The notes below the pieces were generated by a model. That model searched no databases, was not told where the DNA came from, and saw only the letters and a program-made list of their open reading frames with translations. The position numbers and the translations under genes are program-made. A stretch of DNA of 64,000 nucleotides from Calothrix sp. MO_192.B10 (lineage in GTDB: Bacteria; Cyanobacteriota; Cyanobacteriia; Cyanobacteriales; Nostocaceae): assembly GCA_030065055.1 (NCBI GenBank), contig JASJDS010000001.1, forward strand, positions 1-64,000. Direction: 5' to 3'. Shown here piece by piece: positions 8,476 to 17,451 of this stretch. How positions within the stretch are numbered: the stretch's first letter is position 1; every line of letters starts with the position of its first letter.

Positions 8476-9015
8476 CTAAGACTCAGCGTCGCCTTTTTCC
8501 TTATCCGCATGAGCCTGTAAAGCACGAGCCAAGGAACTGGGAACTTCGTTGATACCCACAGCAATCTTGGTAGCCAATGCATTGAGTGCTCCAGCCATTT
8601 GTGCCATGAGTTGCTCTTTGGATGGTAAATCTCCCAGGGCTTTGACATCTGCTTCTTTCAGGATTTGCCCATCCATTACACCGCCGCGAAGTTCTGTCTT
8701 CTTGGTGGCTTTCTGGAAAGCTTGGTATGCCTTAATTGCTGAAGAAAAATCTTCCTTTACCAGCAAAAAAGCAGAAGAACCTTTGAGAAATTCTGACATG
8801 GGTTGCCAATTCTCATCATCTTGAATGGCAATACCCATTAAGGTGTTTTTAGTTACCTTACAAACTGTTCCACTAGGGCGGAGTTTGTTACGTAATTCAC
8901 TGATTTCACCAACTGTTAACCCTTGATAGTCAATAACTAGGGCTAAAGTGGATTCACTTAAAGTGTTTTTGAGATCCGCTACAATCTCTTTCTTATTTTC
9001 TAGGGTTCTGCCCAT
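8476..9015 (-). CDS. rplJ: 50S ribosomal protein L10
   Basis: L10 anchors the L7/L12 dimers at the stalk base. The start at 9015 (MGRTLENKKEIVADLKN, 179 residues) is preferred over an in-frame ATG 24 bases upstream, because a strong Shine-Dalgarno AAGGAGGTGAG lies just ahead of it and the N-terminus then matches the family. The C-terminal helix (SSLARALQAHADKEKG) is the L12-binding region. It is separated from rplA by 285 bp with a strong hairpin, where an L10-type autoregulatory leader would be expected. Confidence 0.95.
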   Translation of the reverse strand: MGRTLENKKEIVADLKNTLSESTLALVIDYQGLTVGEISELRNKLRPSGTVCKVTKNTLMGIAIQDDENWQPMSEFLKGSSAFLLVKEDFSSAIKAYQAFQKATKKTELRGGVMDGQILKEADVKALGDLPSKEQLMAQMAGALNALATKIAVGINEVPSSLARALQAHADKEKGDAES

Positions 9016-9109
9016 CTCGTTCTCACCTCCTTGCAACAACTTTTGGGTTAGTTGTCAGTTGTTGATTTTTAATGGTTATTTGGGATTAACTGTCCACCAT
9101 CAAAGCAAC

Positions 9110-9136
9110 AAACCCCGGCTAATTATGCCGGGGTTG
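9110..9136 (-). promoter_or_regulatory. Hairpin in the rplA-rplJ leader, possible attenuator or L10 leader
   Basis: On the minus strand AACCCCGGC / GCCGGGGTT form a perfect 9-bp stem with a 7-nt loop about 95 bases before rplJ. It is followed by TGTTGCTTTG, a weak U tract, so it could be a partial terminator after rplA or part of an L10 autoregulatory leader. I cannot tell which. Confidence 0.55.
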
Positions 9137-9300
9137 ATGAAGCGAAGTTTGTTGTCTTAACCTGACTCTTGCTGCCACGGGAATGGCGAGAAAGTTAGGT
9201 AATAGCGAACAAAACCTCGGCAGGAAATTAAGCTAGTTGCACCTGCTGTCTCCGGCTGTTACTTGATTCGATTTTGGATTTTAGATTATCAAACTGTAAT

Positions 9301-10017
9301 CTAAGCGGCTTCAGCTAATTTCAAATCCCGTAGGGCATTAACATCAACGCTAATTGAAGGCCCCATGGTGGAAGCTACATAGACTGTACGCCAGTAACGA
9401 CCTTTAGCACCAGAAGGGCGGTTACGGTCAATTGATTCCTGCAGAGCCTTCAAATTTACTAGTAAATCTTCAGGTGTGAAGGATACCTTACCAAACATAA
9501 CATGAACAATGCCAGTGCGATCGGCACGATATTCCAATTTACCTGCTTTAAATTCGTTGATTGCAGCTACCAAGTCAGTGGTAACAGTACCACCCTTAGG
9601 AGAAGGCATTAATCCACGGGGACCGAGTAATTTACCCAGCTTTGCCACCTGAGGCATCATATCAGGGGTGGCAATTAGCTTATCAAAGTCCATTCTGCCT
9701 TGTTGGATTTCGTTAATCAATTCTTCCGAACCGAAAACATCAGCTCCAGCATTACTGGCTTCTGTGACTTTCTCACCCCTAGCAATTACCGCTACTCTTA
9801 TAGTTTGTCCCGTACCTTTAGGTAGAACTACTGTGGTTCGCAACTGCTGGTCCGTATATTTAGGATCTATTCCCAAACGAATATGGGCTTCAGCTGCCTC
9901 TGGAAATTTTGCGGTTGCTGTTTCCTTAAGTAGATTCAAAGCTTCTAGAGGCTCGTAATCTTTGTCCTCTACTTTCTCTAATAACGCCTGTAAACGACGC
10001 GATATTTTTCTTGTCAT
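9301..10017 (-). CDS. rplA: 50S ribosomal protein L1
   Basis: A 238-residue L1 with [17 protein letters not shown] at the start and the conserved [10 protein letters not shown] and [22 protein letters not shown] segments. It binds 23S rRNA at the E-site stalk and in bacteria autoregulates the L11-L1 mRNA. It lies in the canonical position after rplK (133-bp gap with TTAGATT-type repeats). Confidence 0.97.
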   Translation of the reverse strand: MTRKISRRLQALLEKVEDKDYEPLEALNLLKETATAKFPEAAEAHIRLGIDPKYTDQQLRTTVVLPKGTGQTIRVAVIARGEKVTEASNAGADVFGSEELINEIQQGRMDFDKLIATPDMMPQVAKLGKLLGPRGLMPSPKGGTVTTDLVAAINEFKAGKLEYRADRTGIVHVMFGKVSFTPEDLLVNLKALQESIDRNRPSGAKGRYWRTVYVASTMGPSISVDVNALRDLKLAEAA

Positions 10018-10150
10018 TGTTTAGTCTCCTGGGGTGATTAGCGAGGTTAAATCTCTCCCCCGATACAATTTTAGATTTCGGATTTTAGATTTTGGATTGG
10101 TTTAAGTAAATCACCAACACAAAATTACAACTTACCCAGAGGTAACTTTC

Positions 10151-10576
10151 CTAGTCAGAAATGGTTACACCCATATTTCTGGCAGTACCTTCAATAATTT
10201 TCATTGCCGCTTCAATGTCATTGGCATTGAGGTCAGGCATTTTGGTTTCAGCAATTTCTTTGAGTTGCTCTTTGGTAATTGAACCAACTTTAGTTTTGTT
10301 AGGCTCGCTAGAACCTTTCTGAATCTTCGCCGCTTTAGTAATTAATACCGATGCGGGCGGAGTCTTGAGAACAAATGTAAAACTCCGGTCTTCATAAACC
10401 GAAATTTCTACAGGAATCACCATGCCAGCTTTATCTGCTGTTTTGGCATTGTATTCCTTGCAGAACATCATAATATTAACGCCGTGTTGACCCAGAGCGG
10501 GTCCCACTGGCGGTGCTGGGTTGGCTTTCCCCGCATTTAGAGCCAGTTTAATAAGGGCTACAACTTTCTTCGCCAT
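10151..10576 (-). CDS. rplK: 50S ribosomal protein L11
   Basis: A 141-residue L11: the N-terminal proline-rich segment ([19 protein letters not shown]) binds antibiotics and factors, and the C-terminal domain ([27 protein letters not shown]) binds 23S rRNA helices 43/44. It starts two bases after the nusG stop, so the two are translationally linked. Confidence 0.97.
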   Translation of the reverse strand: MAKKVVALIKLALNAGKANPAPPVGPALGQHGVNIMMFCKEYNAKTADKAGMVIPVEISVYEDRSFTFVLKTPPASVLITKAAKIQKGSSEPNKTKVGSITKEQLKEIAETKMPDLNANDIEAAMKIIEGTARNMGVTISD

Positions 10577-10578
10577 TT

Positions 10579-11220
10579 TTAGCCTTGTTTTTGAACCTGA
10601 TTAAATTCCAATTCTACTGGTGTATCCCGTCCGAAAATCGAAAGTAAGGCTTTTAGTTTACTCCGTTCTGGACTCACCTCAATTACCTCACCTTCAAAGT
10701 CCTTAAATGGACCTGATAGCACGACTATCTTATCACCAGTAGCCATGTCAATTTTGACAATTGGCTCTTGTTCGGTAGTCTGTTTGAATATTCTTTCCAC
10801 TTCTGCATGGGAAAGGGGTACGGGTTTTACGTGCCCACGCCCTCTACCGGTGCCGCGTTTTTGCTCTGCTCCCACAAAATTAATTACATGGGAGGTATTC
10901 CTGACTACTTGCCAGGAATCATCATCCATCAGCATTCTTACCAGTACATAGCCAGGAAAAACTTTTTCTTCCGTATGCTGGCGACTACCATCCTTACGAA
11001 TTTTGACCGCTGGAGTGTGGGGAATTTCCACTTGAATAATTCTGTCAGCTACATCAAAAGTCTGGATGCGCTGTTCTAGATTAGTTTTGACGCGTTTTTC
11101 GCAGCCAGAGGCTACCTGCACCGCATACCAACGTGCTTCTTTTGATGTATTAATTGCCGTTTCTTCGGTCTTTTCCGACTGCAATGCGGAATTCCGACCT
11201 TCGTCTGTTCCTGGAGCCAT
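10579..11220 (-). CDS. nusG: Transcription termination/antitermination factor NusG
   Basis: 213 residues with the start placed at [10 protein letters not shown]: its ATG shares the A of the secE stop (TGATG), a classic coupled start, whereas the longer frame starts inside secE. The NGN domain begins [16 protein letters not shown] and binds RNA polymerase; the C-terminal KOW domain ([21 protein letters not shown]) contacts Rho or ribosomal S10. The hydrophilic N-terminal extension before the NGN domain is common in cyanobacterial NusG. Confidence 0.96.
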   Translation of the reverse strand: MAPGTDEGRNSALQSEKTEETAINTSKEARWYAVQVASGCEKRVKTNLEQRIQTFDVADRIIQVEIPHTPAVKIRKDGSRQHTEEKVFPGYVLVRMLMDDDSWQVVRNTSHVINFVGAEQKRGTGRGRGHVKPVPLSHAEVERIFKQTTEQEPIVKIDMATGDKIVVLSGPFKDFEGEVIEVSPERSKLKALLSIFGRDTPVELEFNQVQKQG

Positions 11221-11441
11221 CAGAATACCTTTGCTGCTGCCCAAGTAAAGAATTTATCTACTAAAAATATTAAGGATGAGGAGAGTGTCACCATCAGTAA
11301 CACGGCGGCTGATTCACTTACCAACTGCCTGCGACTTGGCCAAACTACTTTCTCGAACTCTTCTTTCAAACCTTGAAAAAAGTTAGTAACACTAAACCCA
11401 TTGTTGTTTTCAGGGATTTCTGATTCTTTTTTTTTGGCCAC
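11220..11441 (-). CDS. secE: Preprotein translocase subunit SecE
   Basis: A 73-residue single-spanning SecE: amphipathic segment FFQGLKEEFEKVVWPSRRQL followed by one membrane helix (about 45-65). It stabilises SecY in the plasma and thylakoid membranes. It is the first gene of the secE-nusG-rplKAJL block. Confidence 0.95.
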   Translation of the reverse strand: MAKKKESEIPENNNGFSVTNFFQGLKEEFEKVVWPSRRQLVSESAAVLLMVTLSSSLIFLVDKFFTWAAAKVF

Positions 11442-11629
11442 GTTCGTTTATCCCCCATTTTCAGTCAAGTTATTTTTTCAACTAAGTTTTATCAATCAGC
11501 TACAGCCTCTTATCAAACTTCCGGATTAATGCAAAAATCTACGCTACAAAAATTAAACCCGAAATTTAAGATGCTTACTGCCATATTAACAGCTATAGCA
11601 CTTATTCCGGGCTTAATTAATCTTGAGAG

Positions 11630-11702
11630 CGCGCCCTGGAGGACTCGAACCCCCGACATCAGGTTTTGGAGACCTGCGTTCTACCAACTGAACTAAGAGC
11701 GC
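11630..11702 (-). tRNA. trnW: tRNA-Trp (CCA)
   Basis: Full cloverleaf: acceptor GCGCTCT / AGGGCGC, anticodon loop CTCCAAA (anticodon CCA) and T-loop TTCGAGT; no encoded CCA tail. It lies upstream of secE, the usual housekeeping location, and its sequence is clearly different from the Trp gene in the array at 19893. Confidence 0.95.
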
Positions 11703-11850
11703 ACAAGCTATCTTGTTCTTTGTTTTACACTCTCTCTAGTTTAGCGCAATTTGGCATTTTTTGTAGGTTACTTTAATTTGTAATTTAAGGAACTAATTAG
11801 CGGCTGTTGCCGCTGTTTGATATATTTCCCTTTCATACCGTGTTTGTAAT

Positions 11851-12213
11851 CTACAAAGGGCGATCGAATCTTTGTTTGATTCGGGTCGCTTTACCAACGC
11901 GATCGCGTAGATAATAAAGTTTAGCACGTCTTACTTTACCACGGCGCACCACTTTGATTTTTTCAATCCGGGGAGAGTGTAAGAGAAAGACTCTTTCTAC
12001 GCCAATGCCTTGAAAGACGCGGCGAACGGTAATGGTTTCATTGATACCGCCATTGCGTTTGGCAATGACAACTCCTTCGTAGGGCTGTACGCGGTATTTG
12101 TTACCTTCTTTAATTTTAACTCCGACTTTGACTGTGTCACCTACATAGATTTTGGGTAGGTCAGATTTGATGTGTTCCGCTTCAATGGAGCGGATTATTT
12201 CTTGCGCGTTCAT
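11851..12213 (-). CDS. rplS: 50S ribosomal protein L19
   Basis: A 120-residue L19 with the KOW-like core [32 protein letters not shown] and the C-terminal [20 protein letters not shown]. It sits at the 30S-50S interface. It is monocistronic here, read in the same direction as tRNA-Trp and secE. Confidence 0.97.
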   Translation of the reverse strand: MNAQEIIRSIEAEHIKSDLPKIYVGDTVKVGVKIKEGNKYRVQPYEGVVIAKRNGGINETITVRRVFQGIGVERVFLLHSPRIEKIKVVRRGKVRRAKLYYLRDRVGKATRIKQRFDRPL

Positions 12214-12374
12214 AAGTCAGTTAAAAACTCACGATCAACTATTATAAATCGACTACTGCTTTCCAGTCCAGTTATTTTAACTGATGATTGGCATATTGGG
12301 GATGGTTGGAGAGAAAAAAAACGGCAGGTTATAACAGAAAAGACAAAGGAGTGGCTGGTTTAATTGGGGATTTT

Positions 12375-13322
12375 ATGAAATTTAGTGTGGCGATCGCAAC
12401 CTACAATCGTTTAGATTTGTTGCGGCGTGCTGTGGAATCGGCGATGAATCAAACCATACCCTGTGAGGTGATTGTGGTGGATGATGGTTCATCTGATGGT
12501 ACGCAAGAATATATGCAGGAGTTATGTGCGACTTCTGGAGAAGTTGTATATCATCGCCATGAAAGTAATCAAGGTCATGCGGCGGCAGTAAATACTGGGG
12601 TACAGAAGGCTAGTGGTGATTGGATTAAGTTTTTAGATGATGATGATTATTTAGCACCTAATTGTCTGGAAGAGATGACACAGGCGATCGCACTGCGTCC
12701 TGAGGCGGTAATCTGTTCTTGTATGGCGGCACAGGTGGATGAACATGAGGTTGAAATCAGCCGCACGCCAATTACGGGTTCGGGCAAGGCTTTTTATATC
12801 CCCCAAGCAGATATTCACTATGGGATGCTATTGGAGTTAGTTCCCTTTGGTACTCCCGTACAGGTAGCTTGTAGGCGAGATGCTTTTTTGCAAAGCGGTG
12901 GTTGGGATGTGAAACTAACTAGTTGTGATGATATTGACTCCTGGATTCGTATTGCTGAATTTGGAGATGCCATTTTCCTCAATCAGTGTCTCGCCTACCG
13001 TACTATTTGGGGTGGTGGGTATGACCAAAAAATTGATATCACAAAACGATTGCATACTAATATTTTCATGAAAGAGAAAATATATCATCGAGTCAACCAA
13101 CAGTACCGTGACCAAATTCCAGCTTTAGAAGATATTAAAAAATATTTGCACTTGCATTGGACAATAGCAGCTATGAAGCAAAAACATATCCAGAGTGCTT
13201 TGAAGTTAATGGTACCAGCAGTTTTTTCTCGCAAGGCTTGGCAACTGTTATTATCTGCTACAGTGTTACGCCGTTCTCCAGGGAAGAGTTTACCTATCAG
13301 TAAAATTCAATTAATTGAGTGA
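12375..13322 (+). CDS. Family 2 glycosyltransferase
   Basis: 315 residues from MKFSVAIATYNRLDLL; the frame stays open upstream, but the GT-A fold begins here, so the later ATG is chosen. It has the nucleotide-sugar motif VVDDGSSDGT (about 35-44) and the metal-binding FLDDDDYL (about 89-96), a GT2 pattern. Such enzymes transfer a sugar from a nucleotide donor, commonly in polysaccharide or glycolipid synthesis; acceptor unknown. No membrane segment is obvious. It is divergent from rplS with no sugar-biosynthesis neighbours. Confidence 0.85.
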   Translation: MKFSVAIATYNRLDLLRRAVESAMNQTIPCEVIVVDDGSSDGTQEYMQELCATSGEVVYHRHESNQGHAAAVNTGVQKASGDWIKFLDDDDYLAPNCLEEMTQAIALRPEAVICSCMAAQVDEHEVEISRTPITGSGKAFYIPQADIHYGMLLELVPFGTPVQVACRRDAFLQSGGWDVKLTSCDDIDSWIRIAEFGDAIFLNQCLAYRTIWGGGYDQKIDITKRLHTNIFMKEKIYHRVNQQYRDQIPALEDIKKYLHLHWTIAAMKQKHIQSALKLMVPAVFSRKAWQLLLSATVLRRSPGKSLPISKIQLIE

Positions 13323-13324
13323 AG

Positions 13325-13395
13325 GAGTGTAGACGCTCGTACACCGAAGGGGTTGCCGCAGGCTAGAGCGGCTTCGGTGCAGGGTAGGAGGGGAG
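13325..13395. repeat. Nested small hairpin repeat after the GT2 gene
   Basis: Read on the minus strand it is GAAGCCGCTC, then about 27 bases, then GAGCGTCTAC: the same hairpin element as at 28517 and in two tRNA genes, but with a second small repeat inserted in the loop of its CGCTC/GAGCG stem. Confidence 0.65.
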
Positions 13396-13447
13396 GAGTG
13401 AGCGAGGGATGCTCCAAAGAATGTAGCCGCCTGACGGCTCACGTTTT

Positions 13448-15160
13448 TTAACAAGCGCAAATCATGTTAGCGACATGAAAGCCAATGAGATAAGCAGTCA
13501 TTTGAGGACTGATTCTCGGTAAAGGGGCAGCAGAGAGATCCGCCACATAGACATTAGTTGACCCAAAAACCTTTCCAGTTGACTGGGGATTTTCAAGTCC
13601 ATTGTCAATGGCTTTTCCAAACAAGCACCCCCCCGACAAATGTTGCTCAGACAGCATAAACTGACGACGATAGGTGTTAATATACTTCTCTACCTGTTTT
13701 TGTTCGTAAGGAATTTTGCTAAACAGACGAATAATCAATTTAACCAACCAATGGGGCTGTTGTCCGAGATGGTTTAAGAGTTGCAGTTGACTGACAATAA
13801 CACTTTGAGCTACTGCTATATCTTGATTAAAATTTGTCTCCTGGTCTGGAGTAAAAAAATTAAGATCGATACGATTGTTGTCTTGGGCATAGTATCCTTC
13901 AATTGCTGGATTGAATTTAACAATCGCTGTTATCAAATTATATTGTTCACGCTCCCAAGATTTTCCTTGAAAGAGACGATTAATTCCCCATAAAATATTA
14001 ATCAATAAATTAATAAATCCAATCAACATTCTCACCCCATTTTTGATAATATAAAACAGCCAAGGGACTCGAATGACAATTTTTTTGAACCAATTGGGTA
14101 AGAGAAAAGCAAGGTACAAATGGGAGATCAGATACCAGAGTCTTTCAAAGTTGCCTGAGAAGAAGTCAAAACAACAAACAGTCTCGTTTCCTGGTTGTTC
14201 CGCTTCAGGTTTCCACAAAGTCGTTGCAAACACAGGAAGGTAAACATCTCTACCCGTGACAGGAATTTTGGGATCGAGAACGTAAATTCCCAGTGGTAGA
14301 ACAATATGATCGCTGACTTGTTGTCCAATGGCGTTGTTAGACAGTAATTCTCTGTGTGGCATCAGTAGACGAGGGGTGGCTGCGCCAGCACAAAGAAGCA
14401 ATTTCCCCATTGAAGACAGAGAAAAAGAGACGGTTTGTCCGGTATCAAGGTTTTTTACTTGTACACTCACACAGCGAGCTAGTGTGGCTGATGTCTTCTC
14501 CCATTCGAGGTGTTCTACTCGACATCGCGTCAAGAGTGTCAGTCGGGGATCAGACCAATCAACTAAGGATACGCCGCTACGAGTTCGCTGTCCAAAGCGA
14601 TTGAACTGGGTGGGAAATGGGTGTAGTAGCAAAGCATTTCCCTCATGATAATTAGGAATGTTTTCAATGGTATCCCTGCTCAGTTTAAAACCAGCCTGAT
14701 GAGCTAAGTCTAAAATGTGTTGGGTCACTCTAGACTGGTTTTCCATCGGATTGGGACTGTCAAATTTCTGGTTGAGTTCAGCCTTAAGCTCATTCCAATA
14801 GGAAATAGAACAACCGATATGTTGGGACAACCACTCAGACGATTCGTGGATTATCGTGTAGTTAATTGAACCACCGCCACCCATAGCACAAGCCCGCCCG
14901 GAAATGATCGGAATCCCCTTGGGCGTTAGGGCATTGTGTAACTTAAAAACATTTTCTTCCCCGTAAGATTGAGTCCAATTGTTTTGGTGGGTGATGTCGC
15001 TAATGTTAAAAAAGTCGTCACCTTCTTCGATGACTAATATTCTTTCATCAGGAACTTTTTCGGCTCTAGCTTGTAAGTAATGGTTGAGAAAACCGCAAGC
15101 TCCGTTTCCAGAACCGACTACAATTAGGTCATAAACTATCAACTCATTGGTGGTTTCCAT
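13448..15160 (-). CDS. GMC-family FAD-dependent oxidoreductase with hydrophobic mid-region
   Basis: A 570-residue flavoprotein: N-terminal dinucleotide fold VVGSGNGACGFL (about 14-25), the GMC signature-like GRACAMGGGGSINYT (about 88-102) and the C-terminal domain ending VFGSTNVYVADLSAAPLPRI. GMC enzymes oxidise alcohols, sugars or sterols. Unlike soluble members, residues about 340-395 hold several hydrophobic stretches (LWYLISHLYLAFLLPNWF, LIGFINLLINILWG), as in membrane-bound long-chain alcohol oxidases. The substrate is not predictable. The gene marks the left edge of the accessory region and is preceded (15239 on) by a TIR element. Confidence 0.75.
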   Translation of the reverse strand: METTNELIVYDLIVVGSGNGACGFLNHYLQARAEKVPDERILVIEEGDDFFNISDITHQNNWTQSYGEENVFKLHNALTPKGIPIISGRACAMGGGGSINYTIIHESSEWLSQHIGCSISYWNELKAELNQKFDSPNPMENQSRVTQHILDLAHQAGFKLSRDTIENIPNYHEGNALLLHPFPTQFNRFGQRTRSGVSLVDWSDPRLTLLTRCRVEHLEWEKTSATLARCVSVQVKNLDTGQTVSFSLSSMGKLLLCAGAATPRLLMPHRELLSNNAIGQQVSDHIVLPLGIYVLDPKIPVTGRDVYLPVFATTLWKPEAEQPGNETVCCFDFFSGNFERLWYLISHLYLAFLLPNWFKKIVIRVPWLFYIIKNGVRMLIGFINLLINILWGINRLFQGKSWEREQYNLITAIVKFNPAIEGYYAQDNNRIDLNFFTPDQETNFNQDIAVAQSVIVSQLQLLNHLGQQPHWLVKLIIRLFSKIPYEQKQVEKYINTYRRQFMLSEQHLSGGCLFGKAIDNGLENPQSTGKVFGSTNVYVADLSAAPLPRISPQMTAYLIGFHVANMICAC

Positions 15161-15238
15161 TACGCCCCCTTACGAACGATACGCCCTACCCTGCCAAAAG
15201 CATCTCCCACCTTACCGTTTATGTTTTGCTTTGACTAT

Positions 15239-15527
15239 AGCAGGACTTACGCAACTGTCACATTGCGATCGCGACATTCGCTACGAAGTGTCGTAAAGCT
15301 CGTCTTCAAAGAAATCATATTGCGTGCGCGATGTTAGTCTGGCTTAGACTTAAAAACTTAGCTTATAAAACCGGTGAAACTGTTTATAAAATCAAACATA
15401 ATTTACTTTCTAACTATCTAATTGAGCAACTAAAACGTCCGGAAGTTGCTATGTCTATAGTTTAGTTTTTTAGGTGCTCGGTGCGCGAAGCGCACCATTG
15501 CTTGTGCCAGTTGCGTAAGTCCTGACT
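15239..15527. mobile_element. ~290-bp element with TCAGGACTTACGCAACTG-type inverted ends
   Basis: The left end AGGACTTACGCAACTG (about 15242-15257) and right end CAGTTGCGTAAGTCCTGA (about 15510-15527) are inverted repeats. Inside, 15331-15465 is an intact 44-codon frame (MLVWLRLKNLAYKTGETVYK...) that may be the C-terminal remnant of a transposase. A solo end TGCGTAAGTCCTACC is at about 34164-34178. It is probably an internally deleted IS or MITE. Confidence 0.7.
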
Positions 15528-15658
15528 TATAAACTGCTTTTAATTAGCATCGTATTTTTGTCAGTTAACCAGGAACATAGAGTTAGTTTGGTAAGATGAA
15601 AGAAACAAGAGAATAGCTATTTTAATAGGCAAAATAATTTCAAGATAAAGGAATAATT

Positions 15659-16339
15659 ATGACACCATCTCTACAAAAATTATTCACATTCGATGAATTT
15701 ATCGAATTTTTATCAACACAACCCGAAAATATTCGCTACGAATTATACGATGGATAAATTATTCAAATACCACAATCAAAAGGAAAACATGAGGAAATTA
15801 TTGCTTTTTTAGCAGCAATTTTAGGATACGATTTTGTAAGACTTAAACTGAAATACGGTATATCGAATAAGGGAATAGTACAGTCGAAAAATAAACAATC
15901 TGGGTACTTTCCAGATATTCTTGTATTAAATCTCTCCAATTTAGTAAACGAACCACGCTGGCAAGAAGAGTCTATTTTAGCTCAACCTGAATCAATACCA
16001 TTGGTAATAGAGGTAGTGAGTCAGTGCGTTGCGCGGGTTCCCCGCGTTGAAGCAACTGATGAACCCGTAAGGGTCAGTACTAACTGGAGAGATGATTATC
16101 ATAAGAAGTTTGCTGACTATGAAGAAATGGGTATTCAAGAATATTGGATTGTGGATTATGCAGCTTTGGGTAGCAAAGCGTTAATAGGCGACCCCAAACA
16201 ACCAACAATCACAATTTACTCTTTAAGTGATGAGGGTGAATATAGTGGTAAACAGTTTAGAAGAGACGACTGTATAGAGTCGCCAACATTTCCAGATTTA
16301 AATCTGACTGCTCAACAGATTTTTTCAGGAAGTTATTAA
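15659..16339 (+). pseudogene. Uma2-family (DUF820) nuclease, nonsense mutation plus repeat insertion
   Basis: From the ATG at 15659 the frame reads MTPSLQKLFTFDEFIEFL...YELYDG, then TAA at 15755-15757 (codon 33), then continues in the same frame as a Uma2 protein to 16339: PDILVLN, IPLVIEVVS, TNWRDDYHKKFADYEEMGI, EYWIVDYAALG. Family members commonly read YELYDGE here, so a single GAA to TAA change explains the stop. In addition 57 bp (16022-16078) interrupt the conserved VVS-TNWRDDY motif without shifting frame. Uma2 proteins are PD-(D/E)xK-like endonucleases abundant in cyanobacteria. A start after the stop would lose the N-terminus, so I treat the gene as broken. Confidence 0.85.
16022..16078. 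repeat. 57-bp two-hairpin repeat inserted in frame in the Uma2 gene
   Basis: The insertion splits codons for VVS and TNWRDDY, is flanked by AGT (16019-16021 and 16076-16078), and adds exactly 19 codons. It folds as GCGGG-TTC-CCCGC and ACCC-GTAA-GGGT hairpins joined by GAAGCAACTGATGA. A relative at about 53636-53690 has the same layout with different stems. Confidence 0.75.
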
Positions 16340-16625
16340 AGAAGGACTGTTAAAAACCTTTATCTCAATCACTATTTTCTGCTGCATTTTTTCAGCAGCT
16401 AAAAACTTCTCCGCTCCTAAATTTGTATATAAACGTAAGCCCTTATATTAAGCGTGTAAACGGGTCAAAATAATTGGTAATTGATAATTCATAATTCATA
16501 ATTGGTGCCCAGGGATGAATCCTCTTTCTTGAACCAAGCAAAGTTTAAAATTTATCCATAAATAAATTTAGGGGCTTGCACCATTAATTATGTTAGCGCA
16601 GCTCCTCTGTAAGAGGCATTATGAA

Positions 16626-16721
16626 TTAATAATTATGAATTAATTGGTCATCAGTAATCACCCAGCCATCTTTGACTAAAGCATTTTTGACTTCATTGTG
16701 ATACAAATCGGACTGTGACAT
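16626..16721 (-). pseudogene. xisH: XisH N-terminal fragment
   Basis: The minus strand encodes MSQSDLYHNEVKNALVKDGW followed by VITDDQLIHNY and a stop. This matches the start of XisH-family proteins (fdxN-element excision controlling factors, normally about 135-140 residues), truncated where AATTCATAATT-type repeats begin. No XisI partner is present. A gene remnant. Confidence 0.75.
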
Positions 16722-16744
16722 TTATCAATTAAAAAACATTGATT

Positions 16745-16916
16745 TGATTTTATTATCCTCCTCCCAAAGAGCGTGAGCGGGAGCAGGACGGCTCACTCTG
16801 GGTGCGAGACGCGGAGCGATAAGCCGGAGGCTTTACGCACTTCGGGAGGGAAACCATTTGAACAGTAGCTTGTTGCTGGGGAACAGTGGGGAGTGCGGAG
16901 CAGCCACGGAAACCAC
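16745..16916. repeat. Mosaic of small palindromic repeats
   Basis: A patchwork of short GC-rich hairpins, including GAGCGTGAGCGGGAGCAGG and the CGGGAGGGAAACCATTTG stretch, resembling pieces of the mosaics at 27000, 53600, 58900 and 62400. No coding signal. Confidence 0.5.
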
Positions 16917-17046
16917 CACTTTTAATGGCGTTGTACAATCATAGGATGATTGAGGCTGACACTCCAGACGCAGTGACACGGTGAGACAGTGCTGCCAGAG
17001 GGGTTTCCCTCATCATCCCGTAATGGGAGCAACGCCCTTTTTATTC

Positions 17047-17442
17047 CTAGTATTTGAGGTGAAGCTCTACTCGACCCTTTGTCTTCAATTCATCTAGTAC
17101 ATCTTCAGGAATATTAGTTACTCTTCTCACTTCAGTTTCAACACTGGTAGAAAAGGTTCTATCTTTCCTCTCAGTATAGGTTGTGATTTCCATGAAGTCT
17201 TGCTTGTCATCTAAAGTCAGATGACTCCCAAGAATAACATCACCTCTAGCTCTAAGAACTTTATGAATCCGCTTGATATCTTGTTCTATGAGATCAAAGT
17301 TTAATATTCCATTTTGAACGCAGACTAAATTAGGTGACTCACTCAGTCCTTCTTGAACTGCGTCTGTTACCTTCTTTGCAAAGCCTGTCATATTACCGAA
17401 TAGTCTACCAAGTTTTTGGTCAAGATTCTCTTGATCTTTCAT
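17047..17442 (-). CDS. Unknown 131-residue soluble protein, third gene of the AAA operon
   Basis: I do not recognise this family. The protein is hydrophilic, with an amphipathic N-terminal part (DQKLGRLFGNMTGFAKKVTD), a segment LIEQDIKRIHKVLRARGDVI, and a C-terminal beta-rich part with the motif RRVTNIPEDVLDELKTKGRV. That last part resembles the end of the neighbouring membrane protein (EEVSPYEIPDDIQAQLERK), suggesting a shared segment. It lies nine bases downstream of that gene on the same strand and is the last gene of the unit. Likely a partner or substrate of the AAA ATPase, by inference only. Confidence 0.7.
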   Translation of the reverse strand: MKDQENLDQKLGRLFGNMTGFAKKVTDAVQEGLSESPNLVCVQNGILNFDLIEQDIKRIHKVLRARGDVILGSHLTLDDKQDFMEITTYTERKDRTFSTSVETEVRRVTNIPEDVLDELKTKGRVELHLKY

Positions 17443-17451
17443 ATGTACCTC

